DNA of 64,000 bases. It comes from Saccharicrinis sp963666825. GTDB taxonomy: Bacteria; Bacteroidota; Bacteroidia; Bacteroidales; Marinilabiliaceae. Both the position numbers and the translations under genes were made by a program. This document shows, in pieces, positions 1 to 8,907 of this stretch; position 1 is the first letter of the stretch; every line of letters begins with the position of its first letter. A model generated the notes under the pieces. The model was not told the DNA's origin and searched no databases. It saw only the letters and a list, made by a program, of their open reading frames with translations. Where the stretch lies: NCBI GenBank assembly GCA_963666825.2, contig OY763044.2, positions 4,650,001 through 4,714,000 of the forward strand, in the 5' to 3' direction.

Positions 1-1014
1 ATCTGTAATATATGTATATGCCCACTCGGTTCCTGTCCAGCGTGCTAATCTCCACTCACGAACTGGATTCGCAGGACCTGTTTTATATGTTGGAGATGTA
101 ATATATAAGATGACAGGATATCCATTACTGTCATAATCCATATCTTTCAAATATACATTTAGTCCCAATGATTGGTAATCTTTAATTAGAGATGCATTAG
201 AAGATGATGTTAGTGGAGTAGTTAATACATCACCTGTAATAGTAGTCCAGGTTTCTCCAAGATCTGTACTTTGCATATAATACAGGTTTGTTCTTTTATC
301 TACACTACCATCCTTATGCCAGTTATAAAAGAAACCAACTACATCATCGGTATTTGAAGAAACCTGATAATGGCCTCTAAATGCGACTAAATGATTTTCT
401 GAACTCCAATTATAGCCATCTGTACTATGTTGAGAATATAACTCCCTACCATCATGCATATTCGTAAATAGAAAAACAAATCCTTTACCTTCAATATATT
501 TTGGTTGCGGATAATTAAATGGTTTATTTAAAACTTCAGTAAAACTATCAATACTATATGGCTCATCACTTCTATAGATATATCCATTTCTTTCATTATA
601 TCTACCACTAACAAAAATCCAGATATAACCATCAGAATCTAATTGAATTGTAGAGTTATCATGAGCATCAACAACACCTTCTTTATCGACTAAAATTAAA
701 GGTTGTGCTAATTGTTCTGTAGTATGATCATAATACGAAACCATTATTAATAGATGATTTTCAGTATATTCTGTAGTTCCTCCGTAAGTAAAAAATGTTT
801 TATTACACTCAGGTGAGTAAATAGCCAGTGGTAAATGCTTAGCCGTATATGTTCCCAATCCTCCTGAATATTTATCCCCATAAGTACTAAACTGACCAAG
901 ACCATACCAAAGTCCTTTAAAACCAGAAGCATATTCCTGAGAAAGCAAGTTAAATGATAAAAATACACTCAATATAAAGAGCGTAAATCGTTTAGGGTGT
1001 AGAGATTTAATCAT
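1..1014 (-). CDS. BNR-type secreted protein, 3' end outside window (partial)
   Basis: I translated this reading frame from the sequence: it is open from the ATG at 1012-1014 to the window edge (338 codons, no stop). It begins with a cleavable signal peptide (basic MIKSLHPKR, hydrophobic stretch, then LLSQ). The mature part starts GLWYGLGQ and has YSGGLGTYTAKH and DAHDNSTIQLDSDGY, which recall the BNR_4 beta-propeller family, often found near Bacteroidota glycan-degradation genes. Many aromatic/Asp motifs such as STDGYNWSS and STDLGETWTT are typical Asp-box (BNR) turns. It is likely an exported carbohydrate-active or glycan-binding protein. The substrate cannot be told and the C-terminus is missing. 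Confidence 0.7.
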   Translation of the reverse strand, partial: MIKSLHPKRFTLFILSVFLSFNLLSQEYASGFKGLWYGLGQFSTYGDKYSGGLGTYTAKHLPLAIYSPECNKTFFTYGGTTEYTENHLLIMVSYYDHTTEQLAQPLILVDKEGVVDAHDNSTIQLDSDGYIWIFVSGRYNERNGYIYRSDEPYSIDSFTEVLNKPFNYPQPKYIEGKGFVFLFTNMHDGRELYSQHSTDGYNWSSENHLVAFRGHYQVSSNTDDVVGFFYNWHKDGSVDKRTNLYYMQSTDLGETWTTITGDVLTTPLTSSSNASLIKDYQSLGLNVYLKDMDYDSNGYPVILYITSPTYKTGPANPVREWRLARWTGTEWAYTYITD

Positions 1015-1033
1015 TGAAATTGTATTTTGAATG

Positions 1034-1061
1034 CAAAAGTAATTATTTTGCTTATTTACAA
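1034..1061 (-). promoter_or_regulatory. candidate promoter of the BNR gene
   Basis: On the minus strand TACTTTTG (1041-1034) fits the Bacteroidota -7 element TAnnTTTG. A TTG lies 17 bases further upstream. The expected start would be about 10-15 bases before the ATG. Spacing is slightly short of the usual 19-21, so this is tentative. Confidence 0.35.
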
Positions 1062-1122
1062 TAATATGGTTAGATACTTTTTACAATAAAATCTGATTCA
1101 AATAACGATTTAAGATATAAAC

Positions 1123-1788
1123 ATGAGAGATTATATAGAAATATTAGAAATAGAGTTTAAAAAACAGGAAAATCCTCAAAATGCATATAACCAAAAGAAG
1201 TATCTCAAAAATAAATTTGAATTTTTTGGCTTAACCACTCCTCAACGAAGGGCGATACAAAAACCTTTTTTACAAAAGGAGTACTTACCGTCAAAAGAAG
1301 ATCTTAAAGATATTATTATTGAATTATGGCAAAAACCACAACGTGAGCTTCAACACTTTGCATTGGATTTATCATACAAATACCTCAAGCAAATCGACCT
1401 GGACGACATGGAGTTATTTGAATATATGATTGTAAATAAATCATGGTGGGATACTGTTGATGGAGTTGCCCCTAAGTTGGTTGCTGAGTATTTCATGAAA
1501 TTTCCTGAGCAAAGAGATATTTACACAGAAAAATGGTTGAATTCAGAAAACATTTGGATGCAACGGTCTACACTAATATTTCAACTATTTTATAAAGAGG
1601 ATCTGGATACCGTATTTTTATCTAATGCGATAAATCGATTAACCGGAACCAAAGAATTCTTTATCAACAAAGCAATAGGATGGATTTTAAGACAATACAG
1701 TAAAACTAATCCGGTTTGGGTAGAAGAGTTTGTTGAAAAAACTGAATTAAGTGGATTAAGTAAAAGAGAGGCATTAAGATTGATTTGA
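1123..1788 (+). CDS. AlkD-like DNA alkylation repair protein
   Basis: The 221-residue protein matches the HEAT-like repeat fold of AlkC/AlkD DNA glycosylases, which excise alkylated bases without base flipping. Family-like segments are FFGLTTPQRRAIQKPF near the N-terminus, the central ELQHFALDLSYKYL and NKSWWDTVDGVAPKLV, and the terminal LSKREALRLI. Length is normal for the family. The ATG start follows an AT-rich leader. The TGA stop overlaps the 3-bp target duplication of the IS element that begins at 1790, so the element sits directly after the gene and has not altered the coding sequence. A second, differently built AlkD-like gene begins at 63483. Confidence 0.85.
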   Translation: MRDYIEILEIEFKKQENPQNAYNQKKYLKNKFEFFGLTTPQRRAIQKPFLQKEYLPSKEDLKDIIIELWQKPQRELQHFALDLSYKYLKQIDLDDMELFEYMIVNKSWWDTVDGVAPKLVAEYFMKFPEQRDIYTEKWLNSENIWMQRSTLIFQLFYKEDLDTVFLSNAINRLTGTKEFFINKAIGWILRQYSKTNPVWVEEFVEKTELSGLSKREALRLI

Positions 1789-1789
1789 C

Positions 1790-1810
1790 TAGTCCTAAAT
1801 AAGTGTTACA
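1790..1810 (+). repeat. IS left terminal inverted repeat
   Basis: Begins TAGTCCTAAATAAG and ends GTTACA. It matches the reverse complement of 3156-3176 at 17 of 21 positions. Confidence 0.9.
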
Positions 1811-1837
1811 GATTATTGGACTAATTTAATAACATTC

Positions 1838-2689
1838 TTAACAGTCCACAAGGGTACCCTTGTGGACTGTTACTTTTTTATAGGTTCTTATCGCAATCTT
1901 ATCCTGACGATGCATTTGATTTGGCGTTAATAATCTACATGATAGATGAGGACGCATTTCGTTGTATTTTCTAATGCTTTGCTTCACTAATTGCTCTAGC
2001 ATAGGAGCATTTAAACTATATTGTTCTAACATGAATTCTTGTTTTAAAATACCATTAACTCTTTCAGCAACAGCGTTGGCACATGGATCGTAAGACTCTG
2101 TCATAGAGCAGATCAGATTATGCTTAATTAATTGTTCCTGATATGCATTACAACAATATTGAATCCCCCTGTCAGAATGGTGTATCAATTCTTTTTCTTT
2201 ATATTTTCTATCTTTAACTGCCATTTTAAGCGCCTTGATACAACTATTGGCTTCTAAACTGTCCGACAGGTTATATCCAACGATCTTTTTAGAATATGCA
2301 TCAGTTATGAGAGCTAGATATCGATGGTTGTTTCGGCTTCCAATATACGTTATATCACTAACCCAAATTTGTTCTGGTCTTGAAGGCACAATATCTTCGA
2401 TTAAATTTTTGTGTTTCTTGAACATGTGTTTTGAGTTAGTGGTAGTGTGGTAGCTACGTAATGGTTTAATGAGCATATTGTTAGCTCTTAGTATTAATAG
2501 AAGCTTATCTCTTCCCACCCCTAAATCCCGTAATGGGGCTTCAAGCAAATGTTGTAATTTTCTTGCTCCTATTCTGGGCAACTCAAGCCTAACAGCTGTG
2601 ACCAAAGAAACCACTTCGGCTGCAACATCTTTTTGCTTCTTCTCTCGCCATCCAGATCGATAATAGCTTTGGCGACTGATCCCGAACAA
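1838..2689 (-). CDS. IS3-family transposase OrfB (rve DDE integrase core)
   Basis: The 283-residue frame has an HTH_21-like N-terminal part (ISRQSYYRS) and a retroviral-type integrase core. The DDE triad is visible as WVSDITYI, HHSDRGIQY and AVAERVNGI. The only start at this position is TTG at 2689. The frame stays open upstream through the orfA end (EFKKAIGTLCGLFG), as expected if OrfB is normally made as an OrfAB fusion by -1 frameshifting. The last codons lie in a perfect 30-bp palindrome (1841-1870). Confidence 0.93.
   Translation of the reverse strand: MFGISRQSYYRSGWREKKQKDVAAEVVSLVTAVRLELPRIGARKLQHLLEAPLRDLGVGRDKLLLILRANNMLIKPLRSYHTTTNSKHMFKKHKNLIEDIVPSRPEQIWVSDITYIGSRNNHRYLALITDAYSKKIVGYNLSDSLEANSCIKALKMAVKDRKYKEKELIHHSDRGIQYCCNAYQEQLIKHNLICSMTESYDPCANAVAERVNGILKQEFMLEQYSLNAPMLEQLVKQSIRKYNEMRPHLSCRLLTPNQMHRQDKIAIRTYKKVTVHKGTLVDC
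1841..1870. terminator. perfect 30-bp palindrome at end of orfB
   Basis: Arms ACAGTCCACAAGGGT and ACCCTTGTGGACTGT are perfectly complementary with no loop bases left over. The dyad overlaps the last codons of orfB. It could end transposase transcription or block read-through from the alkD-like gene. Confidence 0.6.
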
Positions 2690-2703
2690 ACCACAAAGAG
2701 TTC

Positions 2704-3138
2704 CTATCGCTTTCTTGAATTCTTTGGCGTAGCTTCCGATTGTTCGGGCAAGGAGTTTTTTCTTACCTTGATTCCATATTCCTGTTCTGCAAGAAGTATC
2801 AATCGATCTAATATATTAGCTTTATCACTAGCATTGATCATCTCTTGTTCAAGGAATATTTTCTCTTTTTCTAGTAATCTGACCTTCTGTTCTAGTTCAA
2901 ATATTTTCTGTTGAGGTGTTTTTGACATGCGGCTGTTTGTTTGGTAACTTCTATCAAAGGTACCATATTTTCTTCGCCATTCCGTTATCGTTCCATGACT
3001 TTGTATTCCATACTTTCGTGCGGCTGCGCAAATGCCTATAGATCCACTTTCCACTTCTTGGACCACCGATAATTTAAAACTTAAACTGTAGTCTTTTTGA
3101 GTTCGCTTGATATACAAGCTTTTAATCTTATCTTTCAT
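2704..3138 (-). CDS. IS3-family transposase OrfA (HTH and leucine zipper)
   Basis: The 144-residue protein has an N-terminal helix-turn-helix (CAAARKYGIQSHGTITEWRRKYG) split by the usual DNA-recognition loop. A coiled coil follows (IFELEQKVRLLEKEKIFLEQEM), which mediates OrfA/OrfAB dimerisation in IS3 elements. The TAG stop at 2704-2706 lies 15 bases before the orfB TTG. Near the end the frame reads AGA AAG; slipping back one base on A_AAG puts the ribosome into the orfB frame, giving a fused transposase. Confidence 0.92.
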   Translation of the reverse strand: MKDKIKSLYIKRTQKDYSLSFKLSVVQEVESGSIGICAAARKYGIQSHGTITEWRRKYGTFDRSYQTNSRMSKTPQQKIFELEQKVRLLEKEKIFLEQEMINASDKANILDRLILLAEQEYGIKVRKNSLPEQSEATPKNSRKR

Positions 3139-3155
3139 AACATTACCTTGTATTA

Positions 3156-3176
3156 TGTAACGCTATTTCAGGACTA
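3156..3176 (-). repeat. IS right terminal inverted repeat
   Basis: Read on the minus strand it starts TAGTCCTGAAATAG and ends GTTACA, the partner of 1790-1810. The GAC target duplication follows at 3177-3179. Confidence 0.9.
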
Positions 3177-3195
3177 GACAATTAGATAAAAATAA

Positions 3196-3223
3196 AAACC
3201 CACACCAAAAACGATGTGGGTTT
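3196..3223 (-). terminator. intrinsic terminator of the phosphate-module lipoprotein gene
   Basis: Stem AAACCCACA (3196-3204) pairs with TGTGGGTTT (3215-3223). On the minus strand it is followed by a T-rich run. It lies just past the lipoprotein stop codon at 3248. Confidence 0.75.
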
Positions 3224-3247
3224 GTTGTATATTAAGTTTAAAATCTC

Positions 3248-5464
3248 TTAGAAAGCATATTGAGTCCAGGCAAAAGCATCAGAAGAAGCACCTGTATTTC
3301 CAGCTGCAACAGTTACTGTTGCATTACAAACTTCATTAACACCATCGTCATCAATATCTTTTTCTCTAGTAACTTCGTTTGCACTTAAAGTTACACCTGA
3401 ATTAGTAACATTAATAGTTGTATTATCATTAGCCAATCCTTTACTATCTGTTACATCAACAAGATCTTTAGCAGTTCCGCCAATTACAATTGCATTAGTA
3501 ATTGTTGCAGTTGCACCACGACGAACCTTAATACAATCTTCCATTTCATAATCTGATCTGTTTTCAATAGTAATATTCTTCATTGTAAAGTCTGATTGAC
3601 CTGAAGCATCTGGATATTTTCCATCAAGGTTACCATCTGATTCAATACCACGAGGATCTTCCTCTGTACTTATATAACCATCTTCCCAAATACCATAAGC
3701 ATTATCTAAAGTACCAGTCCATCCCTGAGTTACGTCAAACATATCATCATCACAGCTTACTGCTAAAAGATTAGTGATATTTACTGTTCCTCCAAAGAAT
3801 TCAACAGCATCATCAGAACCGTAAGCAATAAATAAGTTTTCAATTACAGTTGCACTACCAACAGCATCAAGAGTTAATCCATTATGCTCAATTGATTCAC
3901 TAGATTGTGCTCCACTATATAAGATCTCAACATATTTTAAAATACCTGAGTTATCATCACTTATATCTCCACCATAAGGTAAAGTAGCATCTATTTCCGT
4001 TGTTCCAGAAACACCTCCTGAAATAGGAGCATAACCGTTGATAATGATTCCACCCCAGTCACCAGCAGCAGGAGCACTTTCAGCAGAAGTAAAAATAATT
4101 GGAGCATCAGCAGTACCTTCAGCTACAATCATACCACCTTGTTCTACAATAACATAAGAACTAAACCCTTTAGTTGCTTCAATGGTCATACCTGCAGGGA
4201 TAGTTAATGTAGCACCATCTTTAACACTTAATGTTCCATCTAAAGTATAAGAATAAAGAGAGTTCAAATAAGTATCGTCAGTAATATCACCTGTAAGAGT
4301 TGCTGTTAATTCTTCATCAAAATTGTAACCAGTCCATCCAAATACTGAAGTAGAAGCACCTGTATTTCCGTCAGCTACAGTTACTGTTGCATTACAAACT
4401 TCATTAACACCATCGTCATCAAGATCTTTTTCACTAGTTATTTCATTACCTGTGAAAATAACACCTGAATTCGTTACACTAATGGTTGTATTATCATTTG
4501 CAAATCCTTTGCTATCTGTTACATCAACTAAATCCTTAGTAGTACCACCAATAATTAAAGCATTAGTAATTGTAGCTGTTGCACCACGACGAATTTTAAT
4601 ACCATCTTCCATAATATATGAAGAAGCATTTTTAATAGTAATATCAGTCATTGTAAAGTTAGACTGACCTTCAGCATCAGAATATTTACCATCTAAATTT
4701 CCGTCAGCTTCAACACCTCTAGGATCTTCCTCTGTACTTATATAACCATCTTCCCAAATACCATAGGCATTAGTTAAAGTACCAGACCAACCTTGAGTTA
4801 CGTCAAACATATCATCATCACAGTTTACTGCTAATAAGTTTGTAATACTTACTGTACCACCAAAAAACTCTACAGCGTCATCAGAACCATAAGCGATATA
4901 TAAGTTTGATATTACAGTTTTACTACCTACTGCATCAAGAGTTAATCCATTGTGCTCAATAGACTCACTAGATTGTGCTCCACTGTATAAAATTTCAACA
5001 TAATTTAAAGTACCAGAATAATCATCACTTACATCACCACCATAAGGTAAAGTAGCATCGATTTCAGTTGTACCTGCTACACCACCTGAAATAGGAGCAT
5101 AACCATTGATAATAATTCCTCCCCAATCACCTGCTGCCGGACTACTTGCTGCTGAAGTAAATACAATAGGAGCATCCTCAGTACCATTAGCTTCAATAAT
5201 ACCACCTTGCTCAACAATAATATAAGAACTAAATCCTTTTGTTGCTTCAATTGTAGTACCAGCCGGGATTGTTAAAGTAGCACCATCTTTAATACTTAAT
5301 GTACCATCTAAGGTATAAGTAGTTTCAGAATCAAGTTCTACATTACCTGTGATATCGCCTGATAATGTATCTCCTTTAAGTGTTTTTGGAGTATTATCAT
5401 CGTCATCATTACAGCTACTTAATAGAACTGCTACAGTTGAAAGAATAAATAATAATTTTTTCAT
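3248..5464 (-). CDS. surface lipoprotein with two tandem beta-helix-like domains
   Basis: The 738-residue protein has a lipoprotein signal peptide (LLSSC, cysteine 18) followed by NDDDD, an acidic stretch like the Bacteroidota surface-export signal. The rest is an internal duplication: residues about 30-382 and 386-738 share TLSIKDGATLTIPAG, GGIIINGYAPISGG, YSGAQSSESIEHNG, DDAVEFFGGTV and DDGVNEVCNATVTVA. Many Asp/Gly turns suggest parallel beta-helix and possible Ca2+ binding. It follows the TonB receptor gene by 37 bases in the same direction, so it may act as its surface partner, as SusD does for SusC. I know no assigned function. The position next to Pit and PhoR/PhoB suggests phosphate acquisition; that is inference. 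Confidence 0.75.
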   Translation of the reverse strand: MKKLLFILSTVAVLLSSCNDDDDNTPKTLKGDTLSGDITGNVELDSETTYTLDGTLSIKDGATLTIPAGTTIEATKGFSSYIIVEQGGIIEANGTEDAPIVFTSAASSPAAGDWGGIIINGYAPISGGVAGTTEIDATLPYGGDVSDDYSGTLNYVEILYSGAQSSESIEHNGLTLDAVGSKTVISNLYIAYGSDDAVEFFGGTVSITNLLAVNCDDDMFDVTQGWSGTLTNAYGIWEDGYISTEEDPRGVEADGNLDGKYSDAEGQSNFTMTDITIKNASSYIMEDGIKIRRGATATITNALIIGGTTKDLVDVTDSKGFANDNTTISVTNSGVIFTGNEITSEKDLDDDGVNEVCNATVTVADGNTGASTSVFGWTGYNFDEELTATLTGDITDDTYLNSLYSYTLDGTLSVKDGATLTIPAGMTIEATKGFSSYVIVEQGGMIVAEGTADAPIIFTSAESAPAAGDWGGIIINGYAPISGGVSGTTEIDATLPYGGDISDDNSGILKYVEILYSGAQSSESIEHNGLTLDAVGSATVIENLFIAYGSDDAVEFFGGTVNITNLLAVSCDDDMFDVTQGWTGTLDNAYGIWEDGYISTEEDPRGIESDGNLDGKYPDASGQSDFTMKNITIENRSDYEMEDCIKVRRGATATITNAIVIGGTAKDLVDVTDSKGLANDNTTINVTNSGVTLSANEVTREKDIDDDGVNEVCNATVTVAAGNTGASSDAFAWTQYAF

Positions 5465-5501
5465 TTCTTTTTAAATTTAAATAGTATTTGTTTTGGTTGT
5501 T

Positions 5502-8255
5502 TTAAAATTTATAGGATAAACCCATACTGACAGTTATTCCTTTTTTATAACTACTTAGGACGGTTGATTCGGTATTAGTTCCACTTGCTTTTCGTGTAAG
5601 CTTATATTCCGGATCTAATATATTTTTAGCTTTAATGTTTAATCCCAGATGCTTATTTAACTTTGAAGAGATCACAAAATCAAGAGTAGTAAGACCATTC
5701 TCTTCCACATCATTAAATCCACTTACTCCAACAGAATAAATCCTATCACTAAATTGATTTACCACTAAAGAAGAATTTAATTCAAAATCGTTCTTTTTAT
5801 ATTGATAAGATAAATCTGCATTTAATAATATTGGAGAAGCACCTTCCAACTCTGTTTTAGCATTTGTAAAATCCAATGGTATAGAGGATTTTGAAGCACT
5901 TACAGCTTCCACATCAACTCCTGTTGAGATATAAGAAAAGTTGATACCTGTACTTAATTTTTTCTTTGTATTAGAACCTTCGCTACCATAGCTTGTGAAA
6001 ATATTCTTTCTGATTTCCACTTCTACACCACCAAGTGTAGCTTTTTCGGCAATATTAGCATACGATAAAAATCCTCCTGCACTATTTACTTCAACTCTTG
6101 AAATAGGATCCTGAATCATTTTTCCGAAAACAGTAAATGATATTAATTCAGATGGCGTTAAATAAAAATCCCACTTAAGATCAACGTTATAATTACTTGA
6201 TGGAATTAAGTCTGGATTACCTTGCGAACTCCATTGACGTCCTTCATAAAGTAAGGGTGAAATTTCTTTTGATTGAGGTAAAGTATAAGTCTTACTTGCA
6301 CCAAATCTGAAGGTATTCTTTTCGTTTAGACTATACTTTAAATTTAAACTTGGCAAAAAGTAAGTTTTATCTAAAGTGTTAGAACCTCTGTCTGCACCAT
6401 CATTTACATTAAAATCAATAGTAACATTTACAATATCAGACTTTAAACCTAAATCTAAAATTAGCTTTTCCCCAATTTGATAGTTAAGTTCTGCAAATGC
6501 TGAATGAATCTTTTTATCTACAGAATAAGATGATACATTATATTCCTTATTAATAAAATGTCCTGCTTCAAACTCTTCCTGATTAAAAATCTCATCTAAA
6601 GAGAAGTTTTCTAAATCAAGTTGAGGTAATGTTGATTGTGTTCTGGTATTATCCCAACTATTAGAGATATAATCATCTTTTAAAAATCTGCCTCTATATC
6701 CAATTTGAATATTTGACATGTTACTATCATCATCAAATAATTTATAGGAGATATTGGCAAGCGCATTTAAATCTTTTTCTTTTAAATCACCAAAATAACG
6801 GTGTTGACGACCAGAACCTCTTAATGGCTGGAATGTATCATCCTCAGTATATGCCAAATAGTTAACACGTCTATCTGGTTCTTTGCCGCTTATAAAGTTA
6901 TATGCCAACCCGGCATTCGCAGACAAACGTTTATTAAAAGTACGGTCTATCTGAAATTGATTCACAAGTAGTGTGTTATCGTTATTCTGCTGACGTCTTA
7001 CTAAACCGATCTCATCTTCAGCAGCTTGAAAAACTTCACCATTAAAACCATAATCATCACTTAAAACTCCTTTTGCAGTATGAATCGCTAATAAGTTATA
7101 AGCCATATGGTATTTCCCAAGGCTTAAACCAACATTAGCCATACCAATATGTGAAGATGAAACTTCATATTCATCAGTAGATTGATCACGATAAACAGTT
7201 CCATTAGTTGTTGTTTCTCTAATTACTCCATTCTTATATCCATAATCTTTTGAGTAATTACCTATAATATAAAATGTTAATGGATTACTATTGGCACCCA
7301 ACTCGTAACGTTTCCCACCAGAAAATCCTATTCCTCTACCAACCTGCAGGTCCTGACTGGTTGGATCTAGTGAATTTTTAAAAGCGTAAGTATCACCAGA
7401 TGAAGGACTAGAAGTATTTGTAGCAAATCCAAAACTGCTAATACCATCAGGTACTAAAAACTCTTCATTAAGCGTTTGCGAATTAACTGATCCTGAAATA
7501 TCAAGGTTAAGTTCTGAATCGCCAACTAATTCTTTAGAGTTGATATTAATATTTGCACCTCCAACATCACCTGTTACTTTACTATCAAACACCTTATTTA
7601 CACCAACAGACTCAATAATATCTGATGTAAAAAAGTCTAGTGATATGTTTTTATATTCAGGATCTTCCGAAGGAACAGGAAATCCATTTAAAGAAGTAGC
7701 ATTATATCTATCTCCCAAACCTCTAACAAAAACGTTTTTTACACCTTCCTGCTTTGAAATTCCTGACACTTTAGTAACTGCACCTTCTGCATCTCCAACT
7801 CCTTTTCGGGATAACTCCTGAGCTCCAATAGCCTGTGTAGCAACAATAGCTTTTTTCTGATCCATTAATAAAATTGATTCAGTTTCTCTGTTTGCTTTAG
7901 CTTTAACCTGAACCTCTTCAATATCCATAGTGGCAGAATTAAGCTTAACATTTAATGTTGCTTCTTCACCAGCTTTAATAACTATATTATTAAAAACCTG
8001 TGGGTCGTAAGAAATGTACTGAACTCTGATTGTGTAAGATCCTGCTTCTAAAGGAGGCATAGTATATTCTCCCATAAAATCAGTAATAGTTCCTATTGTG
8101 GTTCCATCAACCACAACTGCAGCACCAACAAGTTCCTCGCCTGTTTTATTGTCGGTGATTTTTCCTTTTAAAAATCCCTGTTGTGCAATGGTTGTTCCCA
8201 AACCAACAAATAACATCATTACAGCAACAAAAAGCTTTTGTCTCATTTGATCCAT
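5502..8255 (-). CDS. TonB-dependent outer-membrane receptor (phosphate module)
   Basis: The 917-residue protein has a signal peptide (cleavage near TIAQQ) and a CarboxypepD_reg-like domain (GFLKGKITDNKTGEELVGA to about residue 115). The plug domain follows (QEGVKNVFVRGLGDRYNAT), then a long beta-barrel ending in aromatic F (SMGLSYKF). It would import a ligand using the TonB-ExbBD proton-motive force. The ATG at 8253-8255 overlaps the stop of a 10-codon leader ORF (TAATG). The lipoprotein gene follows in a likely operon. The ligand is unknown; neighbours point to a phosphate compound. Confidence 0.9.
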   Translation of the reverse strand: MDQMRQKLFVAVMMLFVGLGTTIAQQGFLKGKITDNKTGEELVGAAVVVDGTTIGTITDFMGEYTMPPLEAGSYTIRVQYISYDPQVFNNIVIKAGEEATLNVKLNSATMDIEEVQVKAKANRETESILLMDQKKAIVATQAIGAQELSRKGVGDAEGAVTKVSGISKQEGVKNVFVRGLGDRYNATSLNGFPVPSEDPEYKNISLDFFTSDIIESVGVNKVFDSKVTGDVGGANININSKELVGDSELNLDISGSVNSQTLNEEFLVPDGISSFGFATNTSSPSSGDTYAFKNSLDPTSQDLQVGRGIGFSGGKRYELGANSNPLTFYIIGNYSKDYGYKNGVIRETTTNGTVYRDQSTDEYEVSSSHIGMANVGLSLGKYHMAYNLLAIHTAKGVLSDDYGFNGEVFQAAEDEIGLVRRQQNNDNTLLVNQFQIDRTFNKRLSANAGLAYNFISGKEPDRRVNYLAYTEDDTFQPLRGSGRQHRYFGDLKEKDLNALANISYKLFDDDSNMSNIQIGYRGRFLKDDYISNSWDNTRTQSTLPQLDLENFSLDEIFNQEEFEAGHFINKEYNVSSYSVDKKIHSAFAELNYQIGEKLILDLGLKSDIVNVTIDFNVNDGADRGSNTLDKTYFLPSLNLKYSLNEKNTFRFGASKTYTLPQSKEISPLLYEGRQWSSQGNPDLIPSSNYNVDLKWDFYLTPSELISFTVFGKMIQDPISRVEVNSAGGFLSYANIAEKATLGGVEVEIRKNIFTSYGSEGSNTKKKLSTGINFSYISTGVDVEAVSASKSSIPLDFTNAKTELEGASPILLNADLSYQYKKNDFELNSSLVVNQFSDRIYSVGVSGFNDVEENGLTTLDFVISSKLNKHLGLNIKAKNILDPEYKLTRKASGTNTESTVLSSYKKGITVSMGLSYKF

Positions 8256-8287
8256 TATTTTTCTAATTCATTCTTTACATACCTCAT
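8255..8287 (-). CDS. putative 10-residue leader peptide upstream of the TonB receptor
   Basis: On the minus strand a perfect AGGAGG lies 7 bases before an ATG (8285-8287). It opens a frame encoding MRYVKNELEK and ends in TAA, which shares its last A with the receptor ATG. Strong Shine-Dalgarno sequences are uncommon in Bacteroidota, so this one stands out. The arrangement is typical of translational coupling. No match to a known leader; it may be chance. Confidence 0.4.
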   Translation of the reverse strand: MRYVKNELEK

Positions 8288-8907
8288 TAATTTTCCTCCT
8301 GTGTGTGTCTTTAGGATCTTAATGAGTTTAATGTGACTTTCATTAAATTTTCATGAGCAAAAATATATCGCAATAACATGCTATTCGATAAGTAAACATT
8401 AAGGGTATATGAAGTATCTATTTTTAAAAATAAACACCATTACATTCTGATTTAATGGGTATTAAGCAAACCAAAAGCTTTTTGACAAATGTTAATAACA
8501 AGGCCGGTTAATACTCAATTAACTTTTGATTAACAAAAATTACAGAGAGGCATAAAAATGACTACAGATAGATTTTATATTTCATTATTAGGTGATAATT
8601 AACAATCACAAAATCTTAGAAAAGGAATAATCTAATATTGTATAAAAAGAAGTAGAATAATAAATAAAGAGTGAGCAAATGTGGATTAATACCTATTAGA
8701 AGAAAGTTACTAGAGATGATTACTCACTTCAAAACAGATCCATATTTTATTTGATTAAAAAAGATAAGATAAATAGACATCTATTATAAAGCGAACCCAT
8801 AATAAATCTATCCATTAATATAACAATGTTAGTAAGAATCTAGAGAACCTGAAGTATTATAAACCAAAATTTACATAGGCTCTCGATATATTTCTTCTTG
8901 GTAAATA
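8288..8907. other. AT-rich intergenic region between Pit and TonB receptor genes
   Basis: About 620 bases with no convincing ORF or RNA gene. The distal part should hold the receptor promoter. It contains several TTAA-rich stretches (for example around 8490-8545) where a PhoB site could lie, but I see no clear repeat shared with the Pit or phoB upstream regions. Confidence 0.5.

Larger units (their letters stand above)
1790..3176 (-). mobile_element. complete IS3-family insertion sequence, 1387 bp
   Basis: The element holds orfA and orfB in the usual IS3 arrangement on the minus strand. Its ends are imperfect 21-bp inverted repeats (1790-1810 and 3156-3176, 17 of 21 matching, both starting TAGTCCT). 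They are flanked by a 3-bp direct repeat GAC (1787-1789 and 3177-3179). Both reading frames are intact, so it may still be active. The left duplication overlaps the TGA stop of the alkD-like gene. Confidence 0.93.

Noticed and set aside
747..968. 73-residue minus-strand ORF near the window start
   Set aside because: It lies in another frame of the BNR protein, whose frame is open over the full 1-1014 region with clear motifs.
3248..5464. Assembly artefact as cause of the duplicated lipoprotein halves
   Set aside because: The halves differ at many positions and the reading frame is continuous with distinct ends, which fits true gene duplication.
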